Shown piece by piece: positions 35,189-44,433 of a stretch of DNA of 64,000 nucleotides; position 1 is the first letter of the stretch, and every line of letters starts with the position of its first letter. A program made the position numbers and the translations under genes. Source of the DNA: Levilactobacillus angrenensis (lineage in GTDB: Bacteria; Bacillota; Bacilli; Lactobacillales; Lactobacillaceae); NCBI RefSeq assembly GCF_003946085.1, contig NZ_RHOB01000012.1:1-64000 (forward strand), read 5' to 3'. The notes below the pieces were generated by a model that was not told the origin of the DNA, ran no database searches, and saw nothing but the letters and a program-made list of their open reading frames with translations.

Positions 35189-36394
35189 ATGACTAAAAAA
35201 ATTTCACCGACCATGACGCTACTTGCGTTGGCCATTAGTGCCTTTGCCATCGGCTCCACGGAGTTCATCAGCGTTGGGCTCATGCCATTATTAGTTCAAA
35301 GTTTTCACGTTAGTTTGGCGCAGGCGGGCTTGACGGTCTCGGTCTACGCGCTGGGAATCATGGTGGGGGCGCCGGTAATGACGCTGCTGACCGGACAGAT
35401 CAACCGCCACACCTTGATGGTCATCATCATGTTGTTATTCATCGCTGGAAATTTGGTAGCGGCCTTCGCGCCAGCCTTTACCGTTCTATTGGCCGGGCGG
35501 GTGATTGCTGCGCTGGCTCACGGCATCTTCATGACGGTGGCCTCCGTGATTGCTGCGGACGTGGTGGCGCCGTCTAAACGGGCCTCGGCCATTGCCGTGA
35601 TGTTTACCGGTTTGACCGTCGCCACGGTGACGGGGGTGCCGCTGGGGACCATGATCGGCCAACTCGGTGGCTGGCGCTGGTCGTTTATCTTTATCAGTTT
35701 GATTGGCGTCTTGGGCCTGTTGGCGGACTACGTGTTAGTACCGCGCAACTTGCCGCTACCTAGTAAAGCCACGGCCCGGGGCATCTTGCGGGTCTTGGGC
35801 AATCCTCAACTGCTGGTCGCTTTATTGGTCACGGCATTGGGCTACGGTGGGACCTTCGTGGCCTACACCTATCTGTCACCGCTCCTGGAACAAAAGATGG
35901 GCTGGTCCGCTAGCGCCGTCGTGGTTATTTTGGTCATCTACGGCTTGATGGTCGCCTTGGGCAACACGATGGGCGGCCGCTGGGCCAATGCCAAGCCCCT
36001 CGCCGCTCTGTTAAAAATGTTCACCGGCCTCTTCGTCACGCTGGTGGTCTTGACGTTTACCGCCAACAGTCAGTGGTTAGGCCTCCTGACGGTGTTAGTG
36101 ATGGGCTTCTTTGCCTTCATGAACGTGCCCGGCCTGCAGCTGTACATCGTTCAACTCGCGGAAAAATACACGCCGCAAGACATTACCATGGCGTCGGCGT
36201 TAAACATTGCTGCCTTCAACGTCGGGATTGCGCTGGGTTCGGGTATCGGTGGGCAAGTCACTAGCCAATTTGGCTTGGGCTGGACCCCCTTGTTCGGTGC
36301 CGGAATGGTGGCCTTGAGCATTGGTCTGACACTGTGGCTGATTCGGTTGGCGCGACCGGTCAAACGGTTGATTCACAAATTCAATCAATTCTAA
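35189..36394 (+). CDS. MFS efflux transporter (DHA1, AraJ/YdhP-like)
   Basis: A 401-residue permease with 12 predicted helices. The N-terminal IGSTEFISVGLMPLLVQSF is typical of the AraJ/YdhP/PbuE branch, and GRVIAALAHGIF and VTGVPLGTMIGQ match its helix 4-5 signatures. Members export sugars, purine analogues or drugs; the substrate here is unknown. GGGAGG lies before ATG 35189. The divergent HxlR gene suggests induction by a toxic or redox-active compound. A terminator follows at once, so it is a single gene. Confidence 0.9.
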   Translation: MTKKISPTMTLLALAISAFAIGSTEFISVGLMPLLVQSFHVSLAQAGLTVSVYALGIMVGAPVMTLLTGQINRHTLMVIIMLLFIAGNLVAAFAPAFTVLLAGRVIAALAHGIFMTVASVIAADVVAPSKRASAIAVMFTGLTVATVTGVPLGTMIGQLGGWRWSFIFISLIGVLGLLADYVLVPRNLPLPSKATARGILRVLGNPQLLVALLVTALGYGGTFVAYTYLSPLLEQKMGWSASAVVVILVIYGLMVALGNTMGGRWANAKPLAALLKMFTGLFVTLVVLTFTANSQWLGLLTVLVMGFFAFMNVPGLQLYIVQLAEKYTPQDITMASALNIAAFNVGIALGSGIGGQVTSQFGLGWTPLFGAGMVALSIGLTLWLIRLARPVKRLIHKFNQF

Positions 36395-36424
36395 GCAAAA
36401 AACTTACCAGTGTAATGACTGGTC

Positions 36425-36468
36425 AAAAACCACCGACAATCCTTCGAAAAGTGATTGTCGGTGGTTTT
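36425..36468 (+). terminator. Terminator of the MFS gene
   Basis: AAAACCACCGACAATC / GATTGTCGGTGGTTTT, a perfect 16-bp stem with an 11-base loop. The following 36469-36743 gap is AT-rich, with TATACT at about 36698 as a likely -10 for the lectin gene. Confidence 0.9.
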
Positions 36469-36743
36469 GGGTGTAACGGGTATTTTTAATCAATAATTTG
36501 ATAATTGCTACTCGAAAAATTAATGGGTGCAACCAGGCAAAATTGCGGTGAGATAAGGCTGAGCGATGGTGAAGGTCAACAATAGTTAGTGTGCAACGAT
36601 TATCTGGGGGATAGCCGGAATACGGCCGTTTATAAATAACATAATATTTAAATAATTATAACGATAAATTTAAATTGTGATGGTCAATAGGTTTGCGTAT
36701 ACTCCAAGCTATGAAATCAAAACCAAAGTTGGGAGGGACCGCG

Positions 36744-38891
36744 ATGGATAAGCGGTGGTTAATGGGGATGCTAGTCGGCGTGAGCCTGGTGATGGGCGCA
36801 GTGACCGGTCATGCGGCGACCAGTTCCAGTAGCAATGCTGACCTAGAACATGCCATCGCAACGGCACCTCAGGGAATTCCCCTGGATAAACTATTTGCGA
36901 TGAGTGGCGAAGACAACTTTACCAAGCTGATAGGTTCACCACTGGTTGACCAGTCAATTGCCCAAATTACGCGAAATAATCCGACTTCGCAATATGTGCA
37001 AGCCGGGGCAATTTGGTCAAAGACGGGATTGGCCCGGATGAATAATCAGTTTGACCTGAGTCAAGATACGCAAATTTCTATGTGGCTGTATTTTGGCAAT
37101 AAGGGGAGAAATGCAGCCGAGGGCATGGCGTTTGTTTTGCAGAATTCAACTGATGGTATCTGGGCAATAGCCGGTGGCGGTCAAGCATTAGGTGTTTGGG
37201 GAAACGATCGGGGAGGACACGGTAGGAACGTTGTTGCCCAAACGGCGATTGACCACAGTTGGGCCTTGGAATTTGATACGCATGTAAATAATAGTGGTGC
37301 TGTTGGTCAAGCTGACGCGTTCGATATGGATGCGAATGTGCAAGGTGGTATGCACATTGGGAGTGGCTATCCTGGATTACAAGAAACCTACACTGAAATG
37401 GGGGGTGAAGGCTCGCATTATTCAAGCTTAAACCACACCCAGCCCAAGCCAGTGACTAACTTCGCTGACGCTCAATGGCACCATCTTTCTCTGTCTTGGA
37501 ATGCTACCAAAAAACAAATGACCTACCGCTACAACGACCGCGATGCACAAACGAATACGGTTCGTTCTGGTATGGATATCGTTCAAGATACCATCAATAT
37601 TGACCCCAAGAAGCTGGGAGCCACGGCAGATCGACCTAATGTTTACTGGGGAGTCACAGGGTCAACTAGTGCGAGGCGAAGTGAAAACGGCCTAGTAATG
37701 ATCGACAGCTCCGATACCTTGGGGCAGATCACGGCCCACGCAACGCTGGAAAACACGACGACCCATCACGCGTTGACGGCTGGCAGTCGCGTGGCAATGG
37801 GCGACCAATTGACGTATCGCTACACGTTTGATTACGATGCCGCGACCAGTCATCAAGACATTCAACCGCTGACCATGGACCTGCCGTTGCCGCAACCATT
37901 GAAAGTGACCGGCGGGGGCGTCAGCTACAACGGCGGCCCCATCACTGAACCATTTAGCGCTACGGAACTACAGGCGGGGACGATTCATAAGGACTGGAAA
38001 CAGGGGCTAGACGCGACTCATCACCAAGCCGTGGTGACGATCACGGGGACTGTGCCGCCCGTCAGTCACAACGTGCCAATTTTGGCCGTCAACGCCCGTT
38101 TTTACGGGCCAAACTACCAAACGCAACTGCCACTGCCGAGCGTTCAGATTCAGGCCGACGTGGCGCCCAAATTGACAAATCTTGGCGTCACGACGCAACA
38201 GCTAGGGCATCACGAAGACGCGCGGCTGCGGGTACGGTTGACCAACCAAGATCAGCCGTTCGCCGTTGATGAGCTGGCCAACTATCAAATTCGTGGGTAT
38301 CTCAACGGCCAGGCGCTACCAGCCGCTGAGCTATCCACGACCTGGACGGCGGGCCAACTCGTGGGTACGGCTGATCTCATGTTGCCCGCCACTCGGTTGA
38401 AAACAGGCGACAACCAACTGATGCTACAAGCACAAGATAAAACCAATGCGGCGGTTAAATCCAATCCAGTAACCATTACCCTGAAGCGTGATCCGGGGAC
38501 GTTGCACTTTGCCGAGGTCTCGGACCAGGCGGACTTCGTGACGACCCAATTGACCGGGAGTGCCCAACGCATTCACCGGCAACCGGGCTGGCAGCTCAGC
38601 GTTGCGGATGAACGGGGGACCGGCCACGGCTGGAAGTTGGTGGTTCGCCAAGGCCAAGATTTTCAAACGGCGACCGGTCAGCCATTGAGCGGCCAACTTC
38701 TCTGGGGCGACCAGCCCATCAATGAGATAGATACGCAGATTGCCAAGCACACCACGCAGAGTGACGCGGATGTGGTCAGCGTGAGCGGTCATTGGCAAGC
38801 CGACAAAGGTCCGTTGCTGGCCATCCACAGTGATACGTTGGCCGGCCAGTATCACGGCACGCTGGAGTGGCGATTACAGGATACACCTTGA
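36744..38891 (+). CDS. Secreted L-type lectin with C-terminal WxL domain
   Basis: A 715-residue exported protein. MDKRWLMGMLVG...GHAATS is the signal peptide. Residues about 90-310 are a legume-type lectin fold (GMAFVLQNS, SWALEFDTHVN, DAQWHHLSLSWN). Beta-sandwich repeats follow to about 600. The C-terminus has a WxL domain: GHGWKLVV holds the first WxL, and YHGTLEWRLQDTP fits YxxxLxWxLxxxP. WxL domains bind peptidoglycan without covalent linkage, so this lectin probably displays a sugar-binding head on the wall. No other WxL or Csc gene is near. GGGAGG precedes ATG 36744. Its stop codon directly abuts that of the convergent TetR gene. Confidence 0.85.
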   Translation: MDKRWLMGMLVGVSLVMGAVTGHAATSSSSNADLEHAIATAPQGIPLDKLFAMSGEDNFTKLIGSPLVDQSIAQITRNNPTSQYVQAGAIWSKTGLARMNNQFDLSQDTQISMWLYFGNKGRNAAEGMAFVLQNSTDGIWAIAGGGQALGVWGNDRGGHGRNVVAQTAIDHSWALEFDTHVNNSGAVGQADAFDMDANVQGGMHIGSGYPGLQETYTEMGGEGSHYSSLNHTQPKPVTNFADAQWHHLSLSWNATKKQMTYRYNDRDAQTNTVRSGMDIVQDTINIDPKKLGATADRPNVYWGVTGSTSARRSENGLVMIDSSDTLGQITAHATLENTTTHHALTAGSRVAMGDQLTYRYTFDYDAATSHQDIQPLTMDLPLPQPLKVTGGGVSYNGGPITEPFSATELQAGTIHKDWKQGLDATHHQAVVTITGTVPPVSHNVPILAVNARFYGPNYQTQLPLPSVQIQADVAPKLTNLGVTTQQLGHHEDARLRVRLTNQDQPFAVDELANYQIRGYLNGQALPAAELSTTWTAGQLVGTADLMLPATRLKTGDNQLMLQAQDKTNAAVKSNPVTITLKRDPGTLHFAEVSDQADFVTTQLTGSAQRIHRQPGWQLSVADERGTGHGWKLVVRQGQDFQTATGQPLSGQLLWGDQPINEIDTQIAKHTTQSDADVVSVSGHWQADKGPLLAIHSDTLAGQYHGTLEWRLQDTP

Positions 38892-39542
38892 CTAGGGCTG
38901 TAAAACTTTTTCCAGTTCGGCGACTAAATAACCGGCTTCGACCTCATCATCCCATTCGCGATTCGGGAACAAAACGTAACGGTCGAGCACGTAACCTACA
39001 ATGACGGCAATCATGTACCGAAAGATTTCGTTGAAGGGCCAGTCGATAATGATGTGATTTTTCTGCAACGTCAGAATGGTGTCCTTGAAGGCCGCAATCA
39101 ATTCGTTGCGCGCAGTTTCGATAAATTGCGTCCGCAACGTTTCGTTGTACAGCAATTCACTGAAGAAGACCTTGATGGCGTCCTGGTTGTTGGCGGCAAA
39201 GGCCATGCGGTTGCGGACGAAGAAATCGAGAAAATCATGCAGGTTAGCGGCGGGATGATCAAGCGTTTCACGTTTGAACTCTTGCTCAACGTCGGGAATA
39301 ATCTCATGAATGATCGGTTCCAAGGCGGCGCGCAAAATGTTGGCTTTGGACTTGAAATGCTTGAACATCGTCCCTTCGGATTGGTGTGCGGCCGCGGCAA
39401 TTTGCCGGGTACTGGTGTTGGCATAGCCTTGTTCCGCGAAGAGGCGAATGCTAGTGATCAGAACATCTTTTTGTTTTTGCGTGAGGTCAGGATGGGCCTG
39501 AATGACCTCGGGAAACTCATCTAAAATTTTTTTGTTGGGCAT
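38892..39542 (-). CDS. TetR-family transcriptional regulator
   Basis: A 216-residue regulator. KDVLITSIRLFAEQGYANTS and TRQIAAAAHQSEGTMFKHFK form the N-terminal helix-turn-helix; the rest is the helical ligand domain. I start at ATG 39542 (MPNKKILDEFP), 7 bases after AAAGGTGG; an upstream extension of 38 residues in the same frame has no such site. The target is not evident: the lectin gene converges on it without any gap, and the 5' neighbour is a damaged membrane gene. GTTAGC...GCTAAC (about 39630-39655) could be an operator in its own leader. Confidence 0.88.
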   Translation of the reverse strand: MPNKKILDEFPEVIQAHPDLTQKQKDVLITSIRLFAEQGYANTSTRQIAAAAHQSEGTMFKHFKSKANILRAALEPIIHEIIPDVEQEFKRETLDHPAANLHDFLDFFVRNRMAFAANNQDAIKVFFSELLYNETLRTQFIETARNELIAAFKDTILTLQKNHIIIDWPFNEIFRYMIAVIVGYVLDRYVLFPNREWDDEVEAGYLVAELEKVLQP

Positions 39543-39714
39543 GAAAGTTCCACCTTTTCTGAGTATGACGAATTTGAAAGTTGCTGAGATTGTACGTTCA
39601 ACCGTTGGAAAAACGTGTGCCAACAGGCGGTTAGCATCAGCAATGTCGGCTAACACCTACTATCTTACCAGTGTGGCAAGGGATTGCTAGAGCAGAAGCC
39701 ACGATGTTTAGACC

Positions 39715-39755
39715 AAAAAGCCGGTCTGTCTGTGTCCAGGACAGTCCGGCTTTTT
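39715..39755 (-). terminator. Terminator downstream of the small membrane gene
   Basis: AAAAAGCCGG...CCGGCTTTTT with an inner CTGTC/GACAG stem; a strong symmetric hairpin able to work both ways. Confidence 0.85.
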
Positions 39756-39783
39756 GAGTTGATTAGGGGGTGAAGCAAAAGGT

Positions 39784-40053
39784 TTAGGCATGGTGGGCAG
39801 CCCCGACTTTGCGGTAAGCCAGGTAGAACTGGATGATGGCTAGGACGACATTGACCCAGTTGACTGCGGTGAACCAGCCCGCCAAAACGGCGACACTAGC
39901 AGCACCATAGAAGACCCAGAAGCCCAAGATGATTGCAACCACGTTGATCCAACCAAACCATTTCATCAACTCTTGGTTGCCGGTGGCAAAGCAAGTCCAA
40001 ACGCCGTTGACAACTAACCAGATGGCAAGAATCTAAAAAATAGTGGTAAACAT
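39784..40053 (-). pseudogene. Small membrane protein gene with an amber codon at position 7
   Basis: On the minus strand ATG 40053 follows GGAAAGGGGATTTTAATC and opens MFTTIF, then TAG (40035-40033), then the same frame continues ILAIWLVVNGVWTCFATGNQELMKWFGWINV to a stop at 39784. Without the amber codon the product would be a protein of about 89 residues with three or so membrane helices (FGWINVVAIILGFWVFYGA, VLAGWFTAVNWVNVVLAII). Everything after the stop keeps coding character, so the mutation seems recent. Translation could restart at the internal ATGs 39969/39966, giving 60-61 residues. I do not recognise the family. Confidence 0.65.
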
Positions 40054-40352
40054 GATTAAAATCCCCTTTCCATATCTTCGAGCGAGTACTTACTCGCCCT
40101 CAAGAACAACTTCAGTTTACCACCAAAATAAAAAAAGACAACCCTTTTTATCAAAAAAATTATGACCGAGTGTTGTAGCCTGGTTGTCATGCGTCATGAC
40201 AGTTTTAACGCCAATCTTTTTCGGTGTGGCTCATGGAAAGAGATCGTAGTAGCGAGGAGACTGACATTTGTCGGGTCCCGTTTTTGCGGTTGGCCGGATT
40301 ATTGAAGAGAAGCGATGCTCTGGTGACGACCGGCCGTTTTTAATTTGAAAGG

Positions 40353-40470
40353 CCAATCTTGCCGGAGGAGGTCAGGGGTGGAGCCAAGCGAGCCGGAAGA
40401 CCGCTTCTCAGGTTGGAGGCGTTCCCCAGAGCAGGCGGAACCCCTGACAGCCGCAGGCGCAGGTTAGCCC
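40353..40470 (-). repeat. Structured MITE-like element, copy D (module 2 only)
   Basis: GTCAGGGG (40371-40378) pairs with CCCCTGAC (40441-40448), and GGAGCCAAGCGAGCCGGAAG and CAGAGCAGGCGGAACCCC match copies B and C. Compared with copy C, about 100 bases between GGAGCCA and AGCGA(A/G)CCGG are missing, which removes one complete hairpin arm. Module 1 and terminal repeats are absent. A separate GGCCGG/CCGGCC hairpin with TTTTT (about 40296-40341) lies to its left. Confidence 0.7.
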
Positions 40471-40475
40471 AACCT

Positions 40476-40523
40476 AAAAAACGGCGCCGCCAACTGGAGA
40501 AGCAGTTGGGCAGCGTCGTCTTT
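40476..40523 (-). terminator. Terminator of the aldo/keto reductase gene
   Basis: Minus-strand CGACGCTGCCCAACTG and CAGTTGGCGGCGCCG form a long imperfect stem, followed by TTTTTT. Confidence 0.85.
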
Positions 40524-40559
40524 GCGTTGAAATTAAGATTTTAAAACTAAGGGCTAGGT

Positions 40560-41510
40560 TTAAGGCAGGTAGTTCCCGGCAGCAAAGTAGATGTCGTACC
40601 ATTCCTGCTTGGTCAAGTTAACGTCGGCCCCGGCCGCGCTATCCTTGATGTGTTCAGGGTTCATGGTTCCCAGCAGGACTTGAATGTTGGCTGGGTGGCG
40701 CAGAATCCAAGCAGTCGCAATCCCGTTCTTGGAAACGCCGTACTTATCAGCGAGTGCTTGCAGCTTGTCGTTTAACTCAGGGAACTTCGGATCATTGATG
40801 AACATCCCCGCAAACAGGCCGTATTGGAATGGTGACCAAGCTTGGATGGTCACGTGCTTGCGGCGGGCAAATTCGAGCATGCCCCCGTCAGTCACAGCTG
40901 GTGAATCATCCATGTTGACGCGCAGGCCTTCGGTAATCATTTGAGCGTGAGCCGCGCTGAATTGTAATTGGTTGAACATCAACTTCTGGTCAACGGCTTC
41001 TTGCACCATTTCGTATTGTTGGACGTTGAAGTTAGAAACCCCAAAGTGGCGGACTTTACCGGACCGTTGCAGCGTGTTGAAGGCGTCCGCAACTTCTGCG
41101 GGTTCCATCAAGGGATCTGGCCGGTGCAATAAGAAGGCGTCCAGGTAGTCTAACCCAGTCCGTGTCAAAATGCCATCGACGGCGTCTAACAGGTGTTGCT
41201 TGGAGAAGTCGTAGCGTTTCCCAAAGACTAAGCCATCGTGGCTACGGCTTTGGTCCAAGATGATGCCACCCTTGGATTGGATGTAGAAGTCGTTACGCGA
41301 CAAGCCGGATTTGGCCAGTGCTTCCTTGAAGACCTTTTCGGATTGCCCATCGCCGTAAATGTCGGCGGAGTCGATGTAGGTAATCCCGGCTTCGTGGGCG
41401 GCTTGTAAGGCTTTGGCGGCGTCATCGACCGACAACGTGGCCATCCGCATGATACCCAATGCGACGGCAGAGGCTTCCCAGTCAGTGCCACCTAAGTGTA
41501 ACTGTTTCAT
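40560..41510 (-). CDS. Aldo/keto reductase
   Basis: A 316-residue TIM-barrel oxidoreductase. The catalytic tetrad is visible: Asp in YIDSADIYG, Tyr a few residues later in the same motif, Lys in IQSKGG, and His in FLLHRPDP. Length and ends (QLHLGGTDWEASAVALG... AAGNYLP) match the YdhF-type group. These enzymes reduce aldehydes and ketones with NADPH; the substrate is unknown. The start ATG 41510 is preceded by TAAGTAAAGGAG. It is a single gene with a strong terminator, and no regulator adjoins. Confidence 0.92.
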   Translation of the reverse strand: MKQLHLGGTDWEASAVALGIMRMATLSVDDAAKALQAAHEAGITYIDSADIYGDGQSEKVFKEALAKSGLSRNDFYIQSKGGIILDQSRSHDGLVFGKRYDFSKQHLLDAVDGILTRTGLDYLDAFLLHRPDPLMEPAEVADAFNTLQRSGKVRHFGVSNFNVQQYEMVQEAVDQKLMFNQLQFSAAHAQMITEGLRVNMDDSPAVTDGGMLEFARRKHVTIQAWSPFQYGLFAGMFINDPKFPELNDKLQALADKYGVSKNGIATAWILRHPANIQVLLGTMNPEHIKDSAAGADVNLTKQEWYDIYFAAGNYLP

Positions 41511-41737
41511 CAGAAAAACTCCTTTACTTACAAAATGTTAAACAACTTTACCCTCTAAGTGTACACAAAACGCTAGGAGAATTCACGCCTCAGCCTTCAC
41601 CAGGCCAAAACCGTCGCGGGGGTGTTCCGGCTTGACAGGGAAAAATGGACTGCGGGTGGGGCGGAAAAGTTTTCCCTAGACCAGGGTGGTTGGCTGTGTG
41701 ATTGACCTAACCAACCAGGCCCAATTTAAAAAAAGGA

Positions 41738-41783
41738 TTGACAATTTGCCAATAACCGTTATAGTTAATTACACAAGTAACTA
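41738..41783 (+). promoter_or_regulatory. Promoter and likely GntR operator of the ABC-transporter operon
   Basis: TTGACA (41738-41743), 16 bases, TATAGT (41760-41765). TAGTTA (41762-41767) and TAACTA (41778-41783) are inverted arms that overlap the -10, in the style of YtrA operators. The GntR protein encoded last in the operon is the natural ligand. Confidence 0.6.
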
Positions 41784-41815
41784 ACCAACAAACTAATGAG
41801 CGGGGGAATTTTATC

Positions 41816-42574
41816 ATGACAACGAACACGGTGGTCAGTGTCAGTGACCTGGAAAAAACGTATGGCAAACCCAACGAGCGGCAGTACACGGCCTTAAAGG
41901 GCTTGAACTTTTCAGTGGCGGCGGGCGAATTCGTCGGCATCATGGGGGCGTCCGGCTCCGGGAAGACGACGCTGTTGAATATGTTATCGACGCTGGACAC
42001 GCCAACCAAGGGGAACGTGGTGGTCAACGGCCATGACGTCACGCAGATGCGTGGCAACCAGTTAGCGGACTTCCGGGCCCAAGAAGTCGGGTTCATTTTC
42101 CAAGACTTCAATTTGCTGGAAAGTCTGACGGCCGAAGAAAACATCGGCTTACCTTTGGCCTTGAAGGGCACGCCGTCCAAGGTCATGGACCAAGCGATTC
42201 ATGAAGTGGCCGACACCTTGTCGATTGCTGACTTACTGCAGAAATACCCGGCGGAACTATCCGGGGGCCAAAAACAACGGGTCGCGGCGGCGCGGGCCAT
42301 CGTCCATCACCCGGCCATTTTGATGGGGGATGAACCCACCGGAGCGCTGGATTCGACCAGTGCGCGGGAATTGCTGGACCTGTTGACGACCATCAACGCC
42401 CAACAGCAGATGTCCGTCTTGCTGGTGACGCATGATCCGTTCTCGGCCAGCTTCTGCCAACGCATCCTGTTCATCAAGGATGGCCAGATTGGCTCCGAAC
42501 TGCGGCGCGGCGACTTGGATCGGCGAGAATTTTACCAACAAGTCCTGAACGAACTGGGCACGTTTAACGAGTAG
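41816..42574 (+). CDS. ABC transporter ATP-binding protein (BceA/MacB-like)
   Basis: A 252-residue ATPase. GASGSGKTT (Walker A), QDFNLLESLT (Q-loop), LSGGQKQRVAAARAI (signature), ILMGDEPTGALD (Walker B) and LLVTHD (H-loop) are all intact. The length and the SATLDTPT-like N-half place it with the antimicrobial-peptide export/detoxification ATPases. It works with the FtsX-type permease starting 11 bases after its stop. The GGGGGAATT stretch before ATG 41816 supplies the ribosome site. The GntR gene third in the operon suggests autoregulation by wall-active compounds. Confidence 0.93.
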   Translation: MTTNTVVSVSDLEKTYGKPNERQYTALKGLNFSVAAGEFVGIMGASGSGKTTLLNMLSTLDTPTKGNVVVNGHDVTQMRGNQLADFRAQEVGFIFQDFNLLESLTAEENIGLPLALKGTPSKVMDQAIHEVADTLSIADLLQKYPAELSGGQKQRVAAARAIVHHPAILMGDEPTGALDSTSARELLDLLTTINAQQQMSVLLVTHDPFSASFCQRILFIKDGQIGSELRRGDLDRREFYQQVLNELGTFNE

Positions 42575-42585
42575 GGGGAACTGAG

Positions 42586-44397
42586 ATGTTAGGAAAATTA
42601 GCTTTGGCCGGGATCAAGAACCGGCGGCGAGACTATTTGGTCTTGCTGGCGGGTCTGACCATGTCGGCCGCTATCTTTTACATGTTTGCCAATCTGGCGA
42701 CCAATCGGGCCTTCCTGAACGCCAACGCCGTGGTCTCCTCGGCCAGTGTCATCTTTGGCTTTGGGGCCGTGCTGTTGATTTTGATCACGGTGGTCTACAT
42801 CATGTACGCCAATAGTTTTCTGCTCAGCATGCGGCAGCACGATTACGGGCTGTTCATGATGCTAGGGGCCACGCGCAAACGGGTTGGGGAATTGGTCTTC
42901 TTGGAAACACTGATCTTAGGGACCATTGCCACGGCCATCGGGGTAGTACTCGGACTGTTGTTGAGCAAATTTCTCGTCGGCTTCTTGTTAAATGCACTGG
43001 GGCTGCACCTCAAGCACCTGACCGCGTTTTATTTACCGGCCATCGTGGCGACGGTGGTGCTGTACGTGGGGCTGTTCATCCTGGCCTCGCTGTTCAATCT
43101 GGTTCGGTTGACGCGGACCACCGTTTTGAAATTACTCCACAGCGACGAACTGGCTAACCAGCCTAAAGTCAATCCGGTCTGGCAACTGATTCAAGGTGTC
43201 TTGGGGATTGGCTTACTAGCGCTGGGTTACTGGGCCATGGCGGCCATTAACGACCTGCAAATGGCGGCGATTCCGCTGGCCTTGGTCACGATTACCATCG
43301 GGACGTATTTGTTATTCCGGGCAACGATTTTGACCATCATTCGGGCGTTACGTCACACCAGTTGGGCAAAAAAACGGTTGAATGGCTTTTTGTTAGGCCA
43401 GTTGAATTTCCGGGTCCATAACTATACGCGGATGTTGACGATTGTGTCCTTGCTGTTTGCCATGGCACTAGGGGCCATCACGGTGGGGTCTGGCTACCAC
43501 CGGCAGTTGCCGCTCATGGCGCAACGCACCGGGACCTATTCAGTGGCGGTCCACGACCCGAATGCCCACGAACAAAAGCTGCTTGACCGACTAGACAGTG
43601 CCTACACGGCGACCTACACGCAAAAGCGCCAGGGCAAAACGGTCTACTACAATGCCGCTGAGCTGAAACGTCAACCAGTCGAGCAGCGCGCCTATACCAA
43701 GACCGGGACGGCTAAACACGTGTCGCGACAATCCTTTAAGGCCTTTCAAAAATCAGGCATCAAGGACCTCGATTTCTTAAGCCTGGCTCTGACGAAGGCT
43801 GGCAGTCCGTACGCACCGAAGATTCTGTCCGCCGCGCAATTCAAGCAACAAGCGGGCCAAACAATCACGGTCACGACGGTGCGGGTCAAGAACTTGGCCC
43901 AAGATCTGGGAACATTGAAGCGCCTGAATCAATTGGAAATGGCGCGCTTTAGCCATCCTGCTGAAATGACGGTCGGCAATTACCAGAGTTACACGCTGAT
44001 GCTGGGAATGTTTGGCGGCCTTGAGTTCATCGGCTACTTCCTGGGTATCGCCTTTCTGGCCATGTTGGCGTCCTGTCTGATGTTTAAAATTCTATCGGGT
44101 GCGCCTGGCGACCAACGCCGGTACCGCATGCTGTACAAGGTGGGGGTCCGCTACCACCTGATGCGCCACGGAATTGCAAAAGAAATCGGGATTTTATTCC
44201 TAATTCCTGGTATCATGGGGATAATCGATGTTTTGTTCGGTCTACAAATGTTTAAGCCGCTGATGCCGGCACCGATGAGTCCGTATCAAGGAATTGGGCT
44301 GACTTTCCTGATCTTTGTCGGGTTGTATGCCATTTACTATCTCATCACGCTGGCTCTGTATTGGCGGATCGTGTTGCCTAAGACCACGGACGCGTAA
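42586..44397 (+). CDS. FtsX-domain ABC transporter permease (BceB-like)
   Basis: A 603-residue membrane protein. A first helix (about 18-35) and FtsX-type triple (MRQHDYGLFMMLGATRKR between helices) in the N-half, further helices around 150, 200-260 and 290, an extracellular region of about 170 residues (RTGTYSVAVHDPNAHEQ ... MTVGNYQSY), and a second FtsX triple at the C-terminus. BceB-type proteins have the same layout and a large sensing loop of similar size. The partner ATPase is upstream. There is no two-component system next to it; regulation appears to rest on the GntR protein. Confidence 0.9.
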   Translation: MLGKLALAGIKNRRRDYLVLLAGLTMSAAIFYMFANLATNRAFLNANAVVSSASVIFGFGAVLLILITVVYIMYANSFLLSMRQHDYGLFMMLGATRKRVGELVFLETLILGTIATAIGVVLGLLLSKFLVGFLLNALGLHLKHLTAFYLPAIVATVVLYVGLFILASLFNLVRLTRTTVLKLLHSDELANQPKVNPVWQLIQGVLGIGLLALGYWAMAAINDLQMAAIPLALVTITIGTYLLFRATILTIIRALRHTSWAKKRLNGFLLGQLNFRVHNYTRMLTIVSLLFAMALGAITVGSGYHRQLPLMAQRTGTYSVAVHDPNAHEQKLLDRLDSAYTATYTQKRQGKTVYYNAAELKRQPVEQRAYTKTGTAKHVSRQSFKAFQKSGIKDLDFLSLALTKAGSPYAPKILSAAQFKQQAGQTITVTTVRVKNLAQDLGTLKRLNQLEMARFSHPAEMTVGNYQSYTLMLGMFGGLEFIGYFLGIAFLAMLASCLMFKILSGAPGDQRRYRMLYKVGVRYHLMRHGIAKEIGILFLIPGIMGIIDVLFGLQMFKPLMPAPMSPYQGIGLTFLIFVGLYAIYYLITLALYWRIVLPKTTDA

Positions 44398-44433
44398 TCG
44401 ACAAGACAAGTTTACAAAGAATGTGGGAAAAAT

